DNA of 64,000 nt from Strongylocentrotus purpuratus (Eukaryota; Echinodermata; Echinoidea; Camarodonta; Strongylocentrotidae): positions 9,734,897 to 9,798,896 of the forward strand of contig NW_022145599.1 of NCBI RefSeq assembly GCF_000002235.5. The letters run 5' to 3'. Positions within the stretch are counted from its first letter, which is position 1. Each line of letters begins with the position of its first letter. The notes under the pieces are model-generated. The model had not been told where the DNA came from. It was given only the letters and a program-made list of their open reading frames with translations, and ran no database searches. The position numbers were made by a program, and so were the translations under genes. Positions 1-13,500 of the stretch are shown here, in pieces.

Positions 1-429
1 ATGGGAATCCCCCCCCCCCCCCCACTCAGTGTTATTTAGGGTACGCATATGGGTGTTCCCAGCACCCCCCATTTCAGCATAAGTCGGGTGTGTAAAGTAA
101 ATACGGGTAGATCTTTTCTTTGTCACGAGCCGGAGATTTTGGGACCACGCATGCGGTCCCAAATTTCCGGAGTAAGGGGGGGGGGGGTGTGTATGTAGGT
201 GCAATGAATGCATTTTCTTCCCCTTCCTCTTCTTTAGCCAATACAAATCATTTTATCATATCATATCATATTTTATCATTGTGATTAAAAATTGAATTGC
301 TCATGTTTGTGTGCTTTGCTATTTGTATTGACATGATTGTTTTCACTACAACTTCAAAATCGATTATATGGGGGCTACATCATGTATTTAATTGTGAGCA
401 TGGTTGAGTTCCAGACCAAGTTGTAAATA
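1..429. other. Unassigned non-coding DNA with G/C homopolymers
   Basis: No coding signal seen. It holds a long C run near the left end, a G run near 178-187, and short AT-rich repeats around 250-275. The sequence is continuous with the repeat that follows, so it may be the eroded 3' side of that element. Confidence 0.5.
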
Positions 430-1130
430 GGTTAGGTCTACCTCCATTTATGTTGAATTTTGTTAATATTTCGGGTTAAAATAGTTATGTTTCAATCCAA
501 TCACATAGATCAATAGTTTACCGAACTTTTGAGTTTGCTATTGAGAGGGTTGTTGGAAGATGGAGGACTGACATAGCTAGCTAGTGACTGTGAATCAACA
601 TTTTGATCAACAAAAGGAATTTTGTCATACAGAGTAGCTGCATAGACGAAAAGATATGACTATAATCCATGAAAATATTGGAATTAGTCTCCTTTCACTG
701 AAATTCAAACTAGACGATGTGACATACCTACCGTCGCGGGGGAAGGTGTGTGTGTGTGTGGGGGGGGGGGGGGGGATACGTACGTGGCACACTATTTTGT
801 GGCCTGTTTCTCAGCTGACATGCAAGAAATTATAATAATAAAGGTTATCAAATTCTGGGGCATACGTGTGCAAATTTGTCAAGTTATATATATTGTTTGT
901 ATTGAGCGTATGCCAGCTTTGGTTCGATCGGCAGGGGGGTGTTGGGACGAGGGGCGCGTGCTCCCTGCTCCCCTATCCGCTACTGGTTTACTCGCTAGTC
1001 AGCTTTTCGATACATTTTTAAATAGTCGGATACCTGGCAGAATTAATATCTATAATGTATGACTGTGAATCTACACGAATCTACATCAATCTACATAATC
1101 TACATGTATACAGATGTTCGGAATAGGCTG
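430..1130 (-). repeat. Dispersed repeat, 3' side of a LINE-like element (left copy)
   Basis: This stretch matches 59600-60260 in the same orientation and order. Shared blocks include the phrase around the words gatggaggactgac (near 558 and 59730), tatgccagctttggtt (near 909 and 60072) and tcggatacctggcagaatt (near 1026 and 60171). A G run at about 760-774 sits at the same relative place as one at 59937-59946. In the right-hand copy this DNA lies downstream, on the minus strand, of recognisable reverse transcriptase coding sequence, so I read it as the 3' part of the same element. It contains no intact frame of its own. Confidence 0.6.
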
Positions 1131-1134
1131 CATA

Positions 1135-2000
1135 GTCATTTTCTTATCAAATCTTATATCTATCAATATTTTAAAAACTTTACCCAGTATGACAGGTAGA
1201 ACCTATATAATTGGTCTATAGTTACCTGGATCTTCTCTTGGCCTTTTTTTGTGTAAGGAAGTAACCTCTGCAATTTGTTATGTCATCTGGAACATTGACA
1301 GGTTCCAATGACAATTAAATAAAATATATATACGCCAGCGGATGTGAAATATAGGGAGCACTATCTTTAATTAATTGCACTGGAATGTTATCGTGACAAC
1401 AAGCCATTATTGCATCAAGTAGCAAAATCTTGACTTTTAATGACAGCTGCAGTTATTGGTTCCCAAAATAGAGATTGCTCTAGATTCTGCCCTAGATAAT
1501 CACCAAATGTCGTGGTCACTGTTCGGCAGTTCATTTGCTAAATGCGGTCCAATATTTACCAAAAAGTCTTTAAATAAATCAACAACATCAAATGCAGATG
1601 TAGTCGCCCATCTTATATTCATATCCTCCATATTAGTATGTAGCTAATTGCACTAGTAAATCCTTTGTACATGTATGTTTGACACGAATAGATTTCATGA
1701 CTTCTCGAGATATCCATGTCGTACGATAATATTCAGTCTGTGGAAGCGAACAAAATCGAACAAAAAAGGTATATAATGTTCTCAGGCGCATGCGCTCTTT
1801 ATCCATGTGCAGGAGATATGGGAATACCCAGTTTTAAAGGTGTATATCAGCCTAACATCGAATTAATTTGAACAAATGCAGACGAAAAACACGGATTAAC
1901 CTTATTAAGAGAATTTAGAGAAAGGGTTGATGACGAATAACATATACTAGATCATTCATTTTATATATCCCAACAAAATGTGTCTTATCTTTGCTAGCTT
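1135..2000 (-). mobile_element. LINE fragment, endonuclease-RT linker and RT start (decayed)
   Basis: On the minus strand this region corresponds to the right-hand LINE at 62330-63260. It keeps the stretch that there encodes the linker ahead of reverse transcriptase, where NDFF and NIGPN-like words are seen, and the start of RT near 1190-1300. Frameshifts and stops break it throughout. A block near 1827-1900 that begins cccagttttaaagg recurs at 2718 and 63178. Non-LTR retrotransposon, CR1/Jockey-like by the RT words in the better copy. Confidence 0.55.
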
Positions 2001-2029
2001 CCAATTCATTGTTGATGGCCCATTTTTAT

Positions 2030-2970
2030 TGCCAGTTTCCAATGACAATTAAGTTAAATACATATGCCAGTGGATGTGAAATATAGGGAGGACTGTAATT
2101 AATTAATTGCATTGGAATCAAGTAGCAAAGACATGACTTCTAACTTCAACTGCAGTTATTGGTTTCCAAAATACAGATTAATTGCTCATATTCTGCCCCA
2201 AATAATCACTATATGCCATACCTTCTTTCGGCAATTCATTTGATAAAATCGGACCAATATTTACCAGAAATTCTTTAAATTGATTAACAATATCAAATAC
2301 AGACGTAAGCTGCACAATTTTTTTCCATTAACCTGCTTAAAAATTCTATCCACCTCACCACCCTCTCGGTGATATGTCCTTTCTAACTAACACTTCATTG
2401 ATAATGGCCCATGTACATTATATTCATGTCCTTCATAATATTATGTAGCTGATTGCAATAGTAATTCCTTTGTGCGTTGTTTAGTATAGTGGTCAGTATA
2501 TTTCTGTACTCGTTGTACACATCAACAAGATCCTGACGTTGATTTGAATTGTATGTTTTACACTAATATATTTTATGATCCCTCGAGAAATCCGTGTCAT
2601 ACGACATTACTCAGTCTCTGGAAGCGGGGAAAAAACAAATAATAAGGGTCTTTAACTATTAATATCCATGTTCTCATGCGCATGCGCGCTTTATCCATTT
2701 GCGGAAGAGCTGGGAATACCCAGTTTTAAAGGCGTAGATCAGCCTTACGTCGAATTAATTTGAACAAATGCAGGAGAAAAACACGGATTAGTAACTGAAT
2801 TAAGAGAAAAGAATGATAAAGAATAAAATATCATATTACTAGATCATTTATTTCATAGATCCCAACAAAATGTGTCATATCTTGCCCAGCTTCCAATTCA
2901 TTGTCAATGCTCCCATGTTATATTCATGTCCTTCGAATTATTATGTAGCAAATTGCAATAATAATTCTTT
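2030..2970 (-). mobile_element. Second, tandem LINE fragment of the same family
   Basis: This repeats the content of 1300-2000: the word tgccagtggatgtgaaatatagg near 2067, the linker sequence near 2250-2310, and the cccagttttaaagg block at 2718. It therefore looks like a second partial copy next to the first, or an internal duplication of the element. No open frame survives. Confidence 0.5.
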
Positions 2971-3009
2971 CTACTTTTTTTTAGTATACCTTTATAACAA
3001 CAAGCTTAT

Positions 3010-3360
3010 TTTCAGGGTGGGCTTCCCCTTTTAATGAAAGTTGGGGTAGTTTTCCGCTGGGGGGGGGGGGGGCGGCGGATGGTAGTTTTGCTGGGAGTAA
3101 ATGTCATCGGGGATAGTTGTCATTGGGGTTAATTGTCCTGATACGATTTTTTTTTTTTTTCAAATACATTAAAGAAACTAATATTGATGAGGCCTATCAA
3201 TCCAAATTCAAATATTCTATTTTTTTAAGTAGCAAAGATATGAACATCTTTTTGGGTTATGGTCGATGTAGCTATACACAGCAGACTATTAGGGCAAACT
3301 TATTTGCCGTTTACACCCAAGGGGCAGTGGAGCGTCTTCCATAGTGGGGGGGGGGGGGGT
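3010..3360. repeat. G-rich degenerate repeat and end of the LINE-like repeat
   Basis: The segment 3010-3140 is built from variants of ggggtaattgtcc, a phrase also found at 39520-39610 and 43740-43910. The part 3145-3340 matches 63385-63660, including the word gatcgatgtagcta-like block near 3263 and 63600. G runs of about 12 lie at 3060 and 3347. The open frame over 3117-3344 is made of this repeat and is not a gene. Confidence 0.5.
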
Positions 3361-3960
3361 CAACAACAAAAAGGGGCACTTGCAAAGGGAAACCTCAAAG
3401 CAAGAATAGACCCCTAAAGTGTTATTACATTATGAGGGATGTTTTCAATATTTGTACATCTCTTTACATGGTCTAAGGTACTGCATAAGCATCACACTTT
3501 GCAGTAGGGTGTGATGGTATGAATATTAATTTACGAGCACAAAGTTTGAGATTTCTGAGGTCGCAATGCGAATAATAACATATTATAAAGAGGAAATAAA
3601 CAATCCTGATTGGGTTTTGAGCACAATCCAATCATAAACGTCTGAATTGGACATTTAATAAGGAATATAATTATATCAACTATAAATGCGAGCGAGCGTA
3701 GCGAACAAGGTTGGGGGGAATTTATTAAAGAAAAAGTTGCTCTAAGTCGCTCTATGGACACAGCGTAGGCCTACCGCTCATAATCTCCATCTCTCTTTTT
3801 CTTTCTCTCTCCCTCTCTTTTCTCTCCTGTCCTATCCCCACCCCTATCAGCCTCTCTCGTTCTCTCTATTTCTTTTCTCCCCTCCCCCTATTTATCCCTG
3901 TATCTCTCAGCATAACTATATCTCTCTCATCGTTTCGCAATCACAGAAAGCCGACCCAAA
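3361..3960. other. Intergenic DNA with a CT-rich tract
   Basis: I see no gene here. A pyrimidine-rich, TCTC-type low-complexity tract occupies about 3780-3930. This stretch lies immediately beyond the proposed polyadenylation site of the sacsin-like gene. Confidence 0.5.
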
Positions 3961-3984
3961 AGTGCACAATGTCACCAACAGCAC

Positions 3985-4008
3985 TTTATTATTTAGCAAA
4001 CTTTTATT
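3985..4008 (-). promoter_or_regulatory. Two candidate poly(A) signals (AATAAA) on the minus strand
   Basis: The plus strand reads tttatt at 3985-3990 and again at 4003-4008, giving AATAAA twice within 24 bases on the minus strand. To their right the DNA is AT-rich and free of transposon homopolymers for 6 kb, up to the sacsin-like stop codon. To their left lie a CT-rich tract and repeat debris. That change of character suggests an mRNA 3' end near 3970. AATAAA is common in AT-rich DNA, so this is an inference only. Confidence 0.3.
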
Positions 4009-6769
4009 CATCAAAATTGGTTTCAAAACGACACGCAACGTTGACATGTAACATCCGGTTCGAAAGCAGTGAATTTCTACTTTGACATAACATATGACAC
4101 TTTTAGTTCAATGTGAATGAAACATGTGATATGACTGATAGGAACAAAAGGGAGCTAAAAGAATAAAAACACAGTTTCTTTTGGAAAGATAAAGAAAGTC
4201 AAAATACCACATGGTAGCTATCATTTAAAATGTTTAAAGTCACTTACGTTTTCTCTGATTTAAATTTGTAACATTACCCTCTATTTTTTCTATTGCATAT
4301 CAAAGTATCACATATGAACTAAGCAAAATAATACAAAAATGACAGATACTTGCCTTAACAAAATGTAGAATATACATTTGCCATCATAATTAATGCATAC
4401 ATAATCATTTTATCATCACGAAAATTATCGTTCGTAATCATTTCTCTTTCACGTGCTTGAAAAAGCATTATCAGGAATACTAATCATATTTAATTGCAAG
4501 AAACTCTACAAAACAACGTATCCCCAATATACAAGCAGATAGTATCTCTGAAGTCGTTATTAGCTATAATACATGAACATGATACTCAAGAAAACGTATG
4601 TGTCACTATATAGATAGCATTGTATGAAAGCCTCAAGAAACGTCATACATACTTGAGGCGAAGAACAAAATCTATATAAACAACTATATATAACACTATA
4701 TACAAAATGTTGCACAAAAACGTGAGGTTTCACAATTCTTGAAACAATCATCAAAATATCATCATATACATTTTACACTTTCCTCCCATTTATTACAGCC
4801 ATTTCAATTGTTAACGCTAAAACAAACAAACAAACAAACGTAAGCGTTAAACATTCGTCATTTAAATCACACATTTTGTCTAGGCTTATAGTCTCAATAT
4901 TTCAATATTCTTTCTGTTGCTCAGTATGGCGATATTTGACACATATTTCAAGTGAAGCATTGGTTTCAGATGTATGAAATGAATTTAATGAAAAATACCA
5001 ATATTTACAACTATGGTAACATTATTATCACACCAAACTGCATTGTTATTTTGAACCAAACTATCACTCGTATATCTAAAATTTAAAAGACTCCATTGTT
5101 TCTGTTGGTATGATATTGTTTTCATCATCGACATTATGTCATTCTCAAACATTTCTGCAAGAAAAAAAAGGAGACGAATGTCTGTAATCGTGTAAAATAT
5201 CAAATTATGTTGTGTATGGAAATCTGGAAACATTTATGCCAGGGTAACAACTAGTGTATGAATGTAACATGAACAATTACAGTATGTTCTCCTGGTAATT
5301 GGAATGATCAGTGTAGCGACAATCACGAAAACAAAGGAATCTTCAAAAATCTCACGAAGAATACTGCATCATAATACTTACTCGTTAGTAATCGATACAG
5401 GCATACCTGTCAGTGTGATAAGAACAACAACAACAACAGCAATTAAACAATCCGTAAATATAGGCAAACAAAACCATTGAAAGGGGTTCTTCTTCGAAGA
5501 GGTTTGGCATGGATTCTCTCAGTATTCTGTAAAAGCATTTTCAGTAACATTATATAGGCTATGTACAAAATAATACTTTTAATTTATAAAAGATAACACT
5601 CATCTTCTGTACTAACTTGAACTAAACATTGAACTTTTAACTCTAAGATTTGATCCAACTAAACAACAGGTTAAGTGACTTTCTTGACTTGGTAAATAAA
5701 GTGAAAAACGAAAAGAAAAAACATTCTCAAATTAACTGTAAAATATTTTATACACAATCGTGTAAATATCAAACCAACATTGTATTTTTTTTTATCATAT
5801 TTTGCTTTTTCCTATTTCTTCTACTTACTCATCTGCACATACAGGATATAAAATCAAGTATATACACACATGCACAAATACAAACTATGAATAACAATCT
5901 TCTTAACAGTTAAATCATGTTTGTAACAGAATGCATACAATTTCTCGACAATCATAAGTGTCCTATATAATACAAGTGTACGTGGAAAACAAAGGAGTCT
6001 TCGTAAGCTATTGAAGATCATAGGTTATTCTGTTCGTAACGGAACCAAATTGCAATTTCTTTTAGATCGGGGCTCCATGCACGTATGCTCAGTACAAACC
6101 AATATTTTAATATAATCAGTAGAGAAATTATCGTTTCCCTTCAATTCTTAAAGGTTACACTACATCATGTAATGTACATCATAATCAATATATACATACA
6201 CATTATGATAATAAAGAAAACATACACCCCATAATAGCTTACAGGAGTGGTATGCTCTGTATACAAATATTAACTGCGATATCATATTGTCAGTAAAATT
6301 ACCAAAAGAGTCACTCAAGATTCTACAAAATCATGAAATACATTATTTGAGATAAAATGGAATGTGCCAAATTTCATGAACGACAAATAATTTTTGGTCA
6401 TCAACTTAATCACAAGTTCATGGGAAAATGCTCTTTTTGTATTAACAAGAAAACACTGATGTGAATTAATATATAGAATGCTGCCCTTGTCGTGTTGAAG
6501 AAATTCAGTGAAATTCAATAACATACAGTTCCGTGTGCATACCTATATACATTGTACTTTGTATATAATTTAGTTGTAGTATCACAAAATATTCTGTAAA
6601 TCCTAACTGTGAGCTAAAGACACATTATTTACAATCCATTTATTCCTCTCAGTACTGTTAAAGTAACAGTGTATACAAATATATGTTTGCGAAATATACA
6701 GAATAAAATCATATACTCTTGCATTCAGTAGCTGATTGGTGTATTCTCTTTCCTACGTGTAATTAAATT

Positions 6770-7260
6770 ACTGTAAATACTTCAAGTTCAGAAAGTGTCA
6801 GCAAACAATGTTATTTCTGTAGTTGAGATTCAAATTCTGTACAAACGTGCGATATATATATATGAATTCATCTTCTTAAATACATCCATAATTCAGGAGC
6901 TGAATTATATATTCACTTTTCATCGTGCAATCAAAATAATGTAAATACTTCAAGTAAAAAAAGTGTCAGCAAACAATGTTTTTTCTGCAGTTGATATTCA
7001 ATTTGTGTACAAGCATGCGATATATATATATATATGTATATATGAATTCACCTTCTAAATACATCATTATGATTTAGTAGTTGATTTTCATTAAGTAGTT
7101 CATTGATAAATTCACTTTTCTCCGTGCAATCCAAATAATGTAAATACTTCAAGTTAAAAAATGTGGCAGCAAGCAATGTTATTTCTGCAGTTGATATTAC
7201 ACTTCTGTACAAACCGTGTAATATTTATATATAACTAAATATATTTATATGAATTCACCT
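6770..7260. repeat. Three degenerate tandem copies, period about 170-200
   Basis: The phrase gtaaatacttcaagt occurs at about 6773, 6941 and 7140. Each time it is followed by a gtgtcagcaa-like word (gtggcagcaa in the third copy), a ttctg(c/t)agttgat word, a TA dinucleotide stretch and gaattca. The copies differ by small indels, mainly in the TA tract. Confidence 0.8.
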
Positions 7261-8156
7261 TCTAACATACATCATTATCAACGCGTCCATAAAATATCTT
7301 TGTCAGTATATTTTGACGCAATAAACAACAACAACAACAACATTCCTAAGTCTTGCAAAAAGTAAAATGTCTTTCAATATTATTTTAATGATTGAAAGTT
7401 ATACATGAAGTTCATTTAACATGTATAATTCAGGAGAATGAAGTACACCCCTCTATCTTGTCCAAACTCATCCATTTTAATAACATGATCTGGTAAGTTC
7501 CGTAAGAGCGAATTGCCATGGTAAAACTTTCGCATGAGTGAGGGGGAAACAAAAGATTTTTTCTCTGTCGCAATTCGGCTCAAATCCTGCAATGTACAGT
7601 AACGGGTGTATATCACAGGTAGACTATTTACAGTTAATATTTTTGTCAATGTTGTTGTGTTGAAATAGTACAACCTTCAAGTGTTTAATGAATAATGCGA
7701 AATTCTTCTATACAAAGATGCACAATATGCTCTCTATAGATGAAAGGATATGTGTCAATTAAGAATGATATATCAATAATATTACATTAGTGACAGTTTT
7801 CAGTACAAAATAGTATGTAATACTATGATATAATATGAAATCTTGAAGATAATACGGTTAAGTCAATCCATTGTATTGTGGCGCCAATGGCTTCATTATA
7901 TTCTGTTGATAGAATATGTTGACGCAATCAGAACAGGTATATAATATGTACAAGTCTCGCAAACGATTATGTACAAAAGTAAAACATTATTTACACAAAT
8001 TTCTCCATCGTATGACACTTGAATAAAAAAGTCATTCGTCGTTAGGACATTATCATATATCAATGCAACTTATGTATGTGAATAAGTCAGTGAGAATACA
8101 GTACATTCATAACTACCATATATTGTTATATTCTATAATTGCTGTTAACATTACAA

Positions 8157-8588
8157 AACATAAATTCACAAAGATTAGGATGTATACAACAAATCTGTAA
8201 AATATAACACTTCTTCTACAGTAGAGCAACAACTAAGAAAATGTGTATCACAGAAAGGGTGTACACTTAATAACAGTTTTGGCAAAACATATTATAATCT
8301 ATCATAAATTCACAAAGATTAGGATGTATACAACAAATCTGTAAAATATAACACTTCTTCTACAGTAGAGCAACAACTAAGAAAATGTGTATCACAGAAA
8401 GGGTGTACACTTAATAACAGTTTTGGCAAAACATATTATAATCTATCATAAATTCACAAAGATTAGGATGTATACAACAAATCTGTAAAATATAACACTT
8501 CTTCTACAGTAGAGCAACAACTAAGAAAATGTGTATCACAGAAAGGGTGTACACTTAATAACAGTTTTGGCAAAACATATTGTAATCT
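8157..8588. repeat. 144-base tandem triplication, nearly identical copies
   Basis: Three head-to-tail copies start at about 8157, 8301 and 8445. The word aagattagga appears at 8171, 8315 and 8459, an exact spacing of 144. Copies read identically over long stretches, with the last diverging at its right end (tattataatc becomes tattgtaatc). No coding capacity is evident. Near identity in otherwise fast-changing DNA implies a recent expansion, or an assembly artefact. Confidence 0.9.
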
Positions 8589-10111
8589 ATCATTAATTTT
8601 AATGATGAGGTATTCAGTATTGATTTTCTTTGTTTTAATGCTAAAAAAACATATTATTCGACGACAAAAGTGCCAGTAATATTTACATTTTAGTTTGTTT
8701 GTTGTTTTGTTTGATATCATTAATATTATGAATATATTCCTTTTAATCATAGATACAATTGTATTCGCAATTCAAAGCAAGAGAAACCACAATTTTCATT
8801 ACACCAGTAGAAGATAGACATTTAAACTGAATAGCTATCATTAAATTTTCTCAGTGAGGGCCTAATAGATACGATTGTGCTGACATCACACATAAACTCA
8901 ATAATATGGTATATTTTAAATGGTAAACAATTTCCGCAATATTCAATATTACGATCATTGATATCAAACGACACTATACTTAATTATACCTGTGTATTCT
9001 GATTCTGTACGGATGACATAACAAGACTATTTACGTTGCACGTTCAATGTTTATTTTTAATGACATTATAATACGCATCCGCTGTGTCAATCAAAATGTC
9101 TAGCAGGTAAAGGTATTGGTAATGTCTCTGTGATGTAGTGTGGGATAAAATTCCCATTTGTTCCAACACAAAATGATTAAAATTTCAATTAAAAAAAATA
9201 TGTATGACTCAGATTGGTCTATTCTTGATTAGATGTTATCCATAATATTTTTGAGTAGTGCCCCAAGGGAGAAGGCAATTAGGAGAAAAACAGGAATTAA
9301 TGATATCTTTGTACGCGACAAACGGGAGAGTTATCCGCAACTACGTCATAATCAAAATTATCACCAAACTGCTAATCATTTATTTCAAACTTTCGCCATT
9401 CTGTTTCTCTTATTTTTCTTTCATACAATTGAAGTTATCACAGGGGTTGGATCGCCCTTTAAATCAAACGTCAATGCATACGAATTAAAGTACTTCGTTT
9501 GAATGATGCATTAGTGAACGAAATATGATATCGACCAGAGTGAGAGGAACAAAAGGGCCTGATAGCATCAGTAATCAATTCATAAATCAACCGAATTTAC
9601 TATTTGTATGGTTTTGAGTCGAAAGTGATAATAATAAGCAAATTCATGAATATAATCTGCGCAAAGGCAGATGAAGGTCAGACGAATATTGGATACGTGC
9701 TCATGAAAGTTATGTCATCATTATTCATGTATACACCGACGGTTATAATGAATACAGAAGGAAGAATTCTTCTCAAAAGAGCAAACAAATGTACAACCAT
9801 GCCTTTGGCAGTGATAAATCTAATCTAAAGTGGGACAGGTCAATGTGTAAAAGATCTGTGGATATTTGGGGTCAAGTGTATCTTGTGCTAACTACGAACT
9901 GGGCTATTTCGCATGATTACAAATACTAATAGCGCTGTCATAAGTACATGTACATATCAACTCATTCAAATCTTCTCGCAAGAGTCACTAGAATATGGCC
10001 ACTCACGTCTTTCTTCGATTCCACAATGCGGGTATGTCGTAATATGTGAAAGAAGTGGAAACGAAAGCGATATTTGTGTATACCTAGATACGTATACTTC
10101 GAACCTTGTGT

Positions 10112-10550
10112 TCATGATCTGGACGGAACCAATGATGTTTGAACCACTGTAATAATTTCACGGGTGAGCTGGATCATTTCCTCACCTTTGGATTGGTCGC
10201 TAAAGACCTCGTGAGGAATCTGTGAGGAGGCGCATCTATCTGGGTACCGAGGCCTTTGATCATCCACGAGAGAGCTGAGCTGGCACACGTTCTGGCGAAG
10301 TTCTGATGAGTTTAAGTGTTCACTCACGTCACGGGCTAGACCATCAATGCTATGGGTACTATCGTAACATCCTCTGATGGCAACTTGAGCAGCTTTGAGG
10401 GCCTTTTCTACACTCTGGTGGCACTTGTAAGCCACCCACTCTAGTGAAGGCTCATCATGTGGGTTAAGATCATGTTGGGCAGCACGGAGATCTTCTTGTC
10501 CCTGGCGTAGCCAACGGCGAGCATTGCGGATATCTGGTGATCTCGAAGCT
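10112..10550 (-). other. C-terminal HEPN domain
   Basis: The last 125 or so residues have the HEPN pattern: an ARRWLRQGQEDLRAA helix, then the WVAYKCHQSVEKALKAA helix that is the family signature. In human sacsin the HEPN domain dimerises and binds nucleotide; here that is inferred from similarity. The protein ends shortly after this domain, in SLVPSRS. Confidence 0.85.
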
Positions 10551-13500
10551 TCAGTGAAGAAGCTTTTCCAGTTAGCTGATCTAGAACCTCCTCTACCCCT
10601 TCCTCCTCCAAAACCAAAACCAGCTCCTGCCCAAAATCCTGATGCAAATCCTCCGAAGTGAGTATACCGTCGTCTGTCTTCCCTTGCTCTCTGCTCAGCT
10701 GACTTGAAAAGGTCTTCATACGATGAACTTGTTTTTGAAAGACCCTTTTCTAGTCTTTGAAGTTCACTCTGGAGATGTTTGAATGCTTCGTCAAACAGTT
10801 CCTTCGGACCTTCTGGATGCTTGTCTGGATGCCATTTTAGCATCAATCGGCGGAGAGCCTTCCTTTTCTGCTCCTCTGGAAGCTGCCAGATCTCCTCCAA
10901 TTCTGCGGTCACCTGTCGCTTTGCTTCTTCAACATCAGTCGGAAGAGATGATTCCCGATGACCAGAATGACACGGTCCACCATCATCTGAGTTTACTTTA
11001 TCAGATGGAACAAGCTCCATACCTGATGTGGACTTCGGGATGTGAATCTTGTGCATGTCCAACACGTTGGCCTTTATAGGGCTGTCCTTTCCAATGTCGA
11101 TGAGATAAACTGACTTGAGTGACTCGTTGCGTATCCTCTTGATCACTACTGCGTATATGTAATAGTCACTGTCTTCATCGGTTTGTGCGTACCCTACGTA
11201 ATCGCCTTTGCTGAAAGACGTCCAGGGGTCGTGTTCTATGAGGTGGTAGAGTTGTTCTGGAATAGTACTTCCAGGTTTAGGCAACATGAAACTTGTGTCA
11301 TCTTCCATTTTTTCTGCGACAATGCCGAACTTCGCTAGTGCTTTCGGGATAGTAGCTGGAGATTCTTGAGATAGCAGGATAGCCATATTATATCTATCCT
11401 CAAACACATTACCAAGGACTTGGTTGACATGGATTGCAACACCTAATAGTGTTTCCATTATACTTTTTCCTTCACTATGCTGAACAAACAGCTCATTATC
11501 ACTGTTGATGAAGGAAGGTACTTCGGTTTCACTTCCTTCTATGTCTTGACCATTGATTTGCAGGATTGAATGTAACTGCTGCATACATGTAATCTTGAGT
11601 CCAGTTAGGCGATCTCTAAACTGTTTCCTGGTCTCCTCGGCAACTTCTTCCTGCCTGTTGTGCCTCATGATGGCGCAAAGCGCACTAAGAAACTCCTTGG
11701 ACTGCAGGATTTGAAGTCTTCTTTCAAACTCACATGGATCGTTTCCAGTCAAGAAACACTTTTGCAAATCGTGACCAGTCTTGCTCAACATTTCTTTCAC
11801 CTCTGTGCTTACTGCTTTCGGTTTCATACTTTCAGGAAGCATGGAGATAGCTTCTCGCGCGATTCGTTCGTGACTTTGAAAGATCTTGACGAGTGGGAGA
11901 TTAGATCTAAGAAGTCGGTTTGTGTAGTGTTCGACATCATTCACTAGAAGGCGATCTGATCGTTCCAAGCTTTGCTGACACGAAGGTAGATACAGTGAGT
12001 GTCCGGGAACGAAAGCAGCAGCTATCTGTGCAGGGTTGGTCTTCATTAACTCTTCATAAAGGCCACACGTGGCCCTGTCTACCATGTTGACTACATTTGG
12101 GTTTGACCATGCACTCTGTCCCCTTTCGTAGAGGCTTTCAAGAACAAAAGCATATTGGCGAATGGAAGGTTTCACTGTTCCGCCAAGAATTTGAAATAAC
12201 TTGAAGAAAGGAACCCACTTGTCTGGCAGCTGGTAGAGAAAAGGCTCTAGATTTCCTTCCATCGTACGTGATATCTGTTCTGCTTTGACTAAGCGATGCT
12301 CATCCTCGAGCTCCAAAAAGACGATAGGAACGTTTCGCAACTCATCTCTGATGATACAGCACCTTTCACAGGGATGTTCCTGAGAGCAGTTTTGTCCTGC
12401 GCACTCGGAGGAAACGAATGTCAATATTTTCTGTAGTACACTAGCTAGATATTCAGGGTGAGATATCTTCTTGTCATTCTTCTGTTGGAGTCTGTTACAA
12501 ATATTCCGTAAATGCTGGACGACACTCATAAATTCAGGGTCTTGTGCAACGCCCATTTTCTCATGGATACTTATACCACAAGGGAAGCATTTCCCAGAAG
12601 TCGCATAATTTGGCAGGATGCTGTTGATTGACCATAACAGTTGTGTGTGTTTGAGATAACTTGATCCAGAATACCTCATGAGAGTTCCTTTCTTCATGAA
12701 AGGTGGATGAATAGATTTCATCTCTGTGCTGATCCCGTCACTCACAAGAAAGTCAACCATACCGACTCGCTTTAGGAAAGAAGAGTCTTTGTGAAGATCA
12801 CATCTCCTTCTCAATTCCGACACAAGTGCATTGGACTTCTTTTTCATCTCCTTAAGGTCAGAGTGTGATACATGCACCTGCTGGGCAAAGGAGAGGAATA
12901 AGTCTCTGGTAATAACAACTTGTAGTCCTATTTCTCGAAGGAATGGAAGGCCTAAAGAAACTATGACGCGATCTGGTGGAAACCGGACCTTGTTCAACAT
13001 TAGAGAAAATATCTCCACTTCTGGGTCATAGAAGTCCCCAGCCTTCAGCAATTCCCCATTTGCACCGGTTATGAAACGCAGGTGACTTAATCTTAATCTC
13101 TGACTAGCTACCTCCCTAGTTCCACTAAAGGACTTCTTTGGGTTATGATGGGGTAGCTCTTGTAGTAGTTGTTTGATCCGCACAAGATGTTCAAGACGAC
13201 TGTTCTCGCTGAGTTGGTCAAAGACCGGCAGAATGTACTGTACATACACGTCAATCTCTGTTGTATCAGTCAATCCTAGCTTCTTGTATAGAGATTTAAG
13301 CGATATGTTGAACTGTAGAAATATAGCGCGAGTGGTACTAACCCATTTATCTTGTTCCTTTTTTGGAATCATACTTGGGAGGACAAGAACTGTGTCGAAT
13401 TCTCTGATACTGACAAAGTCACCTGCAATCGATTTGAAGCAAGGCAGGCTCTTCAACCTCTGGAGATCAGCTTGGCTTTCACAGTTATTGAAGAATCTCA

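Larger units (their letters stand above)
3970..10111 (-). other. Possible very long 3' UTR of the sacsin-like gene
   Basis: This stretch of about 6.1 kb follows the sacsin-like stop codon on the minus strand. It is AT-rich, lacks the G/C homopolymers, LINE pieces and MITEs that fill the rest of the window, and holds no convincing coding frame. It contains two internal tandem repeats, at about 6770-7260 and 8157-8588. Other AATAAA words lie nearer the stop codon (plus-strand tttatt near 9380 and 9050), so a shorter 3' UTR is equally possible. Confidence 0.3.
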
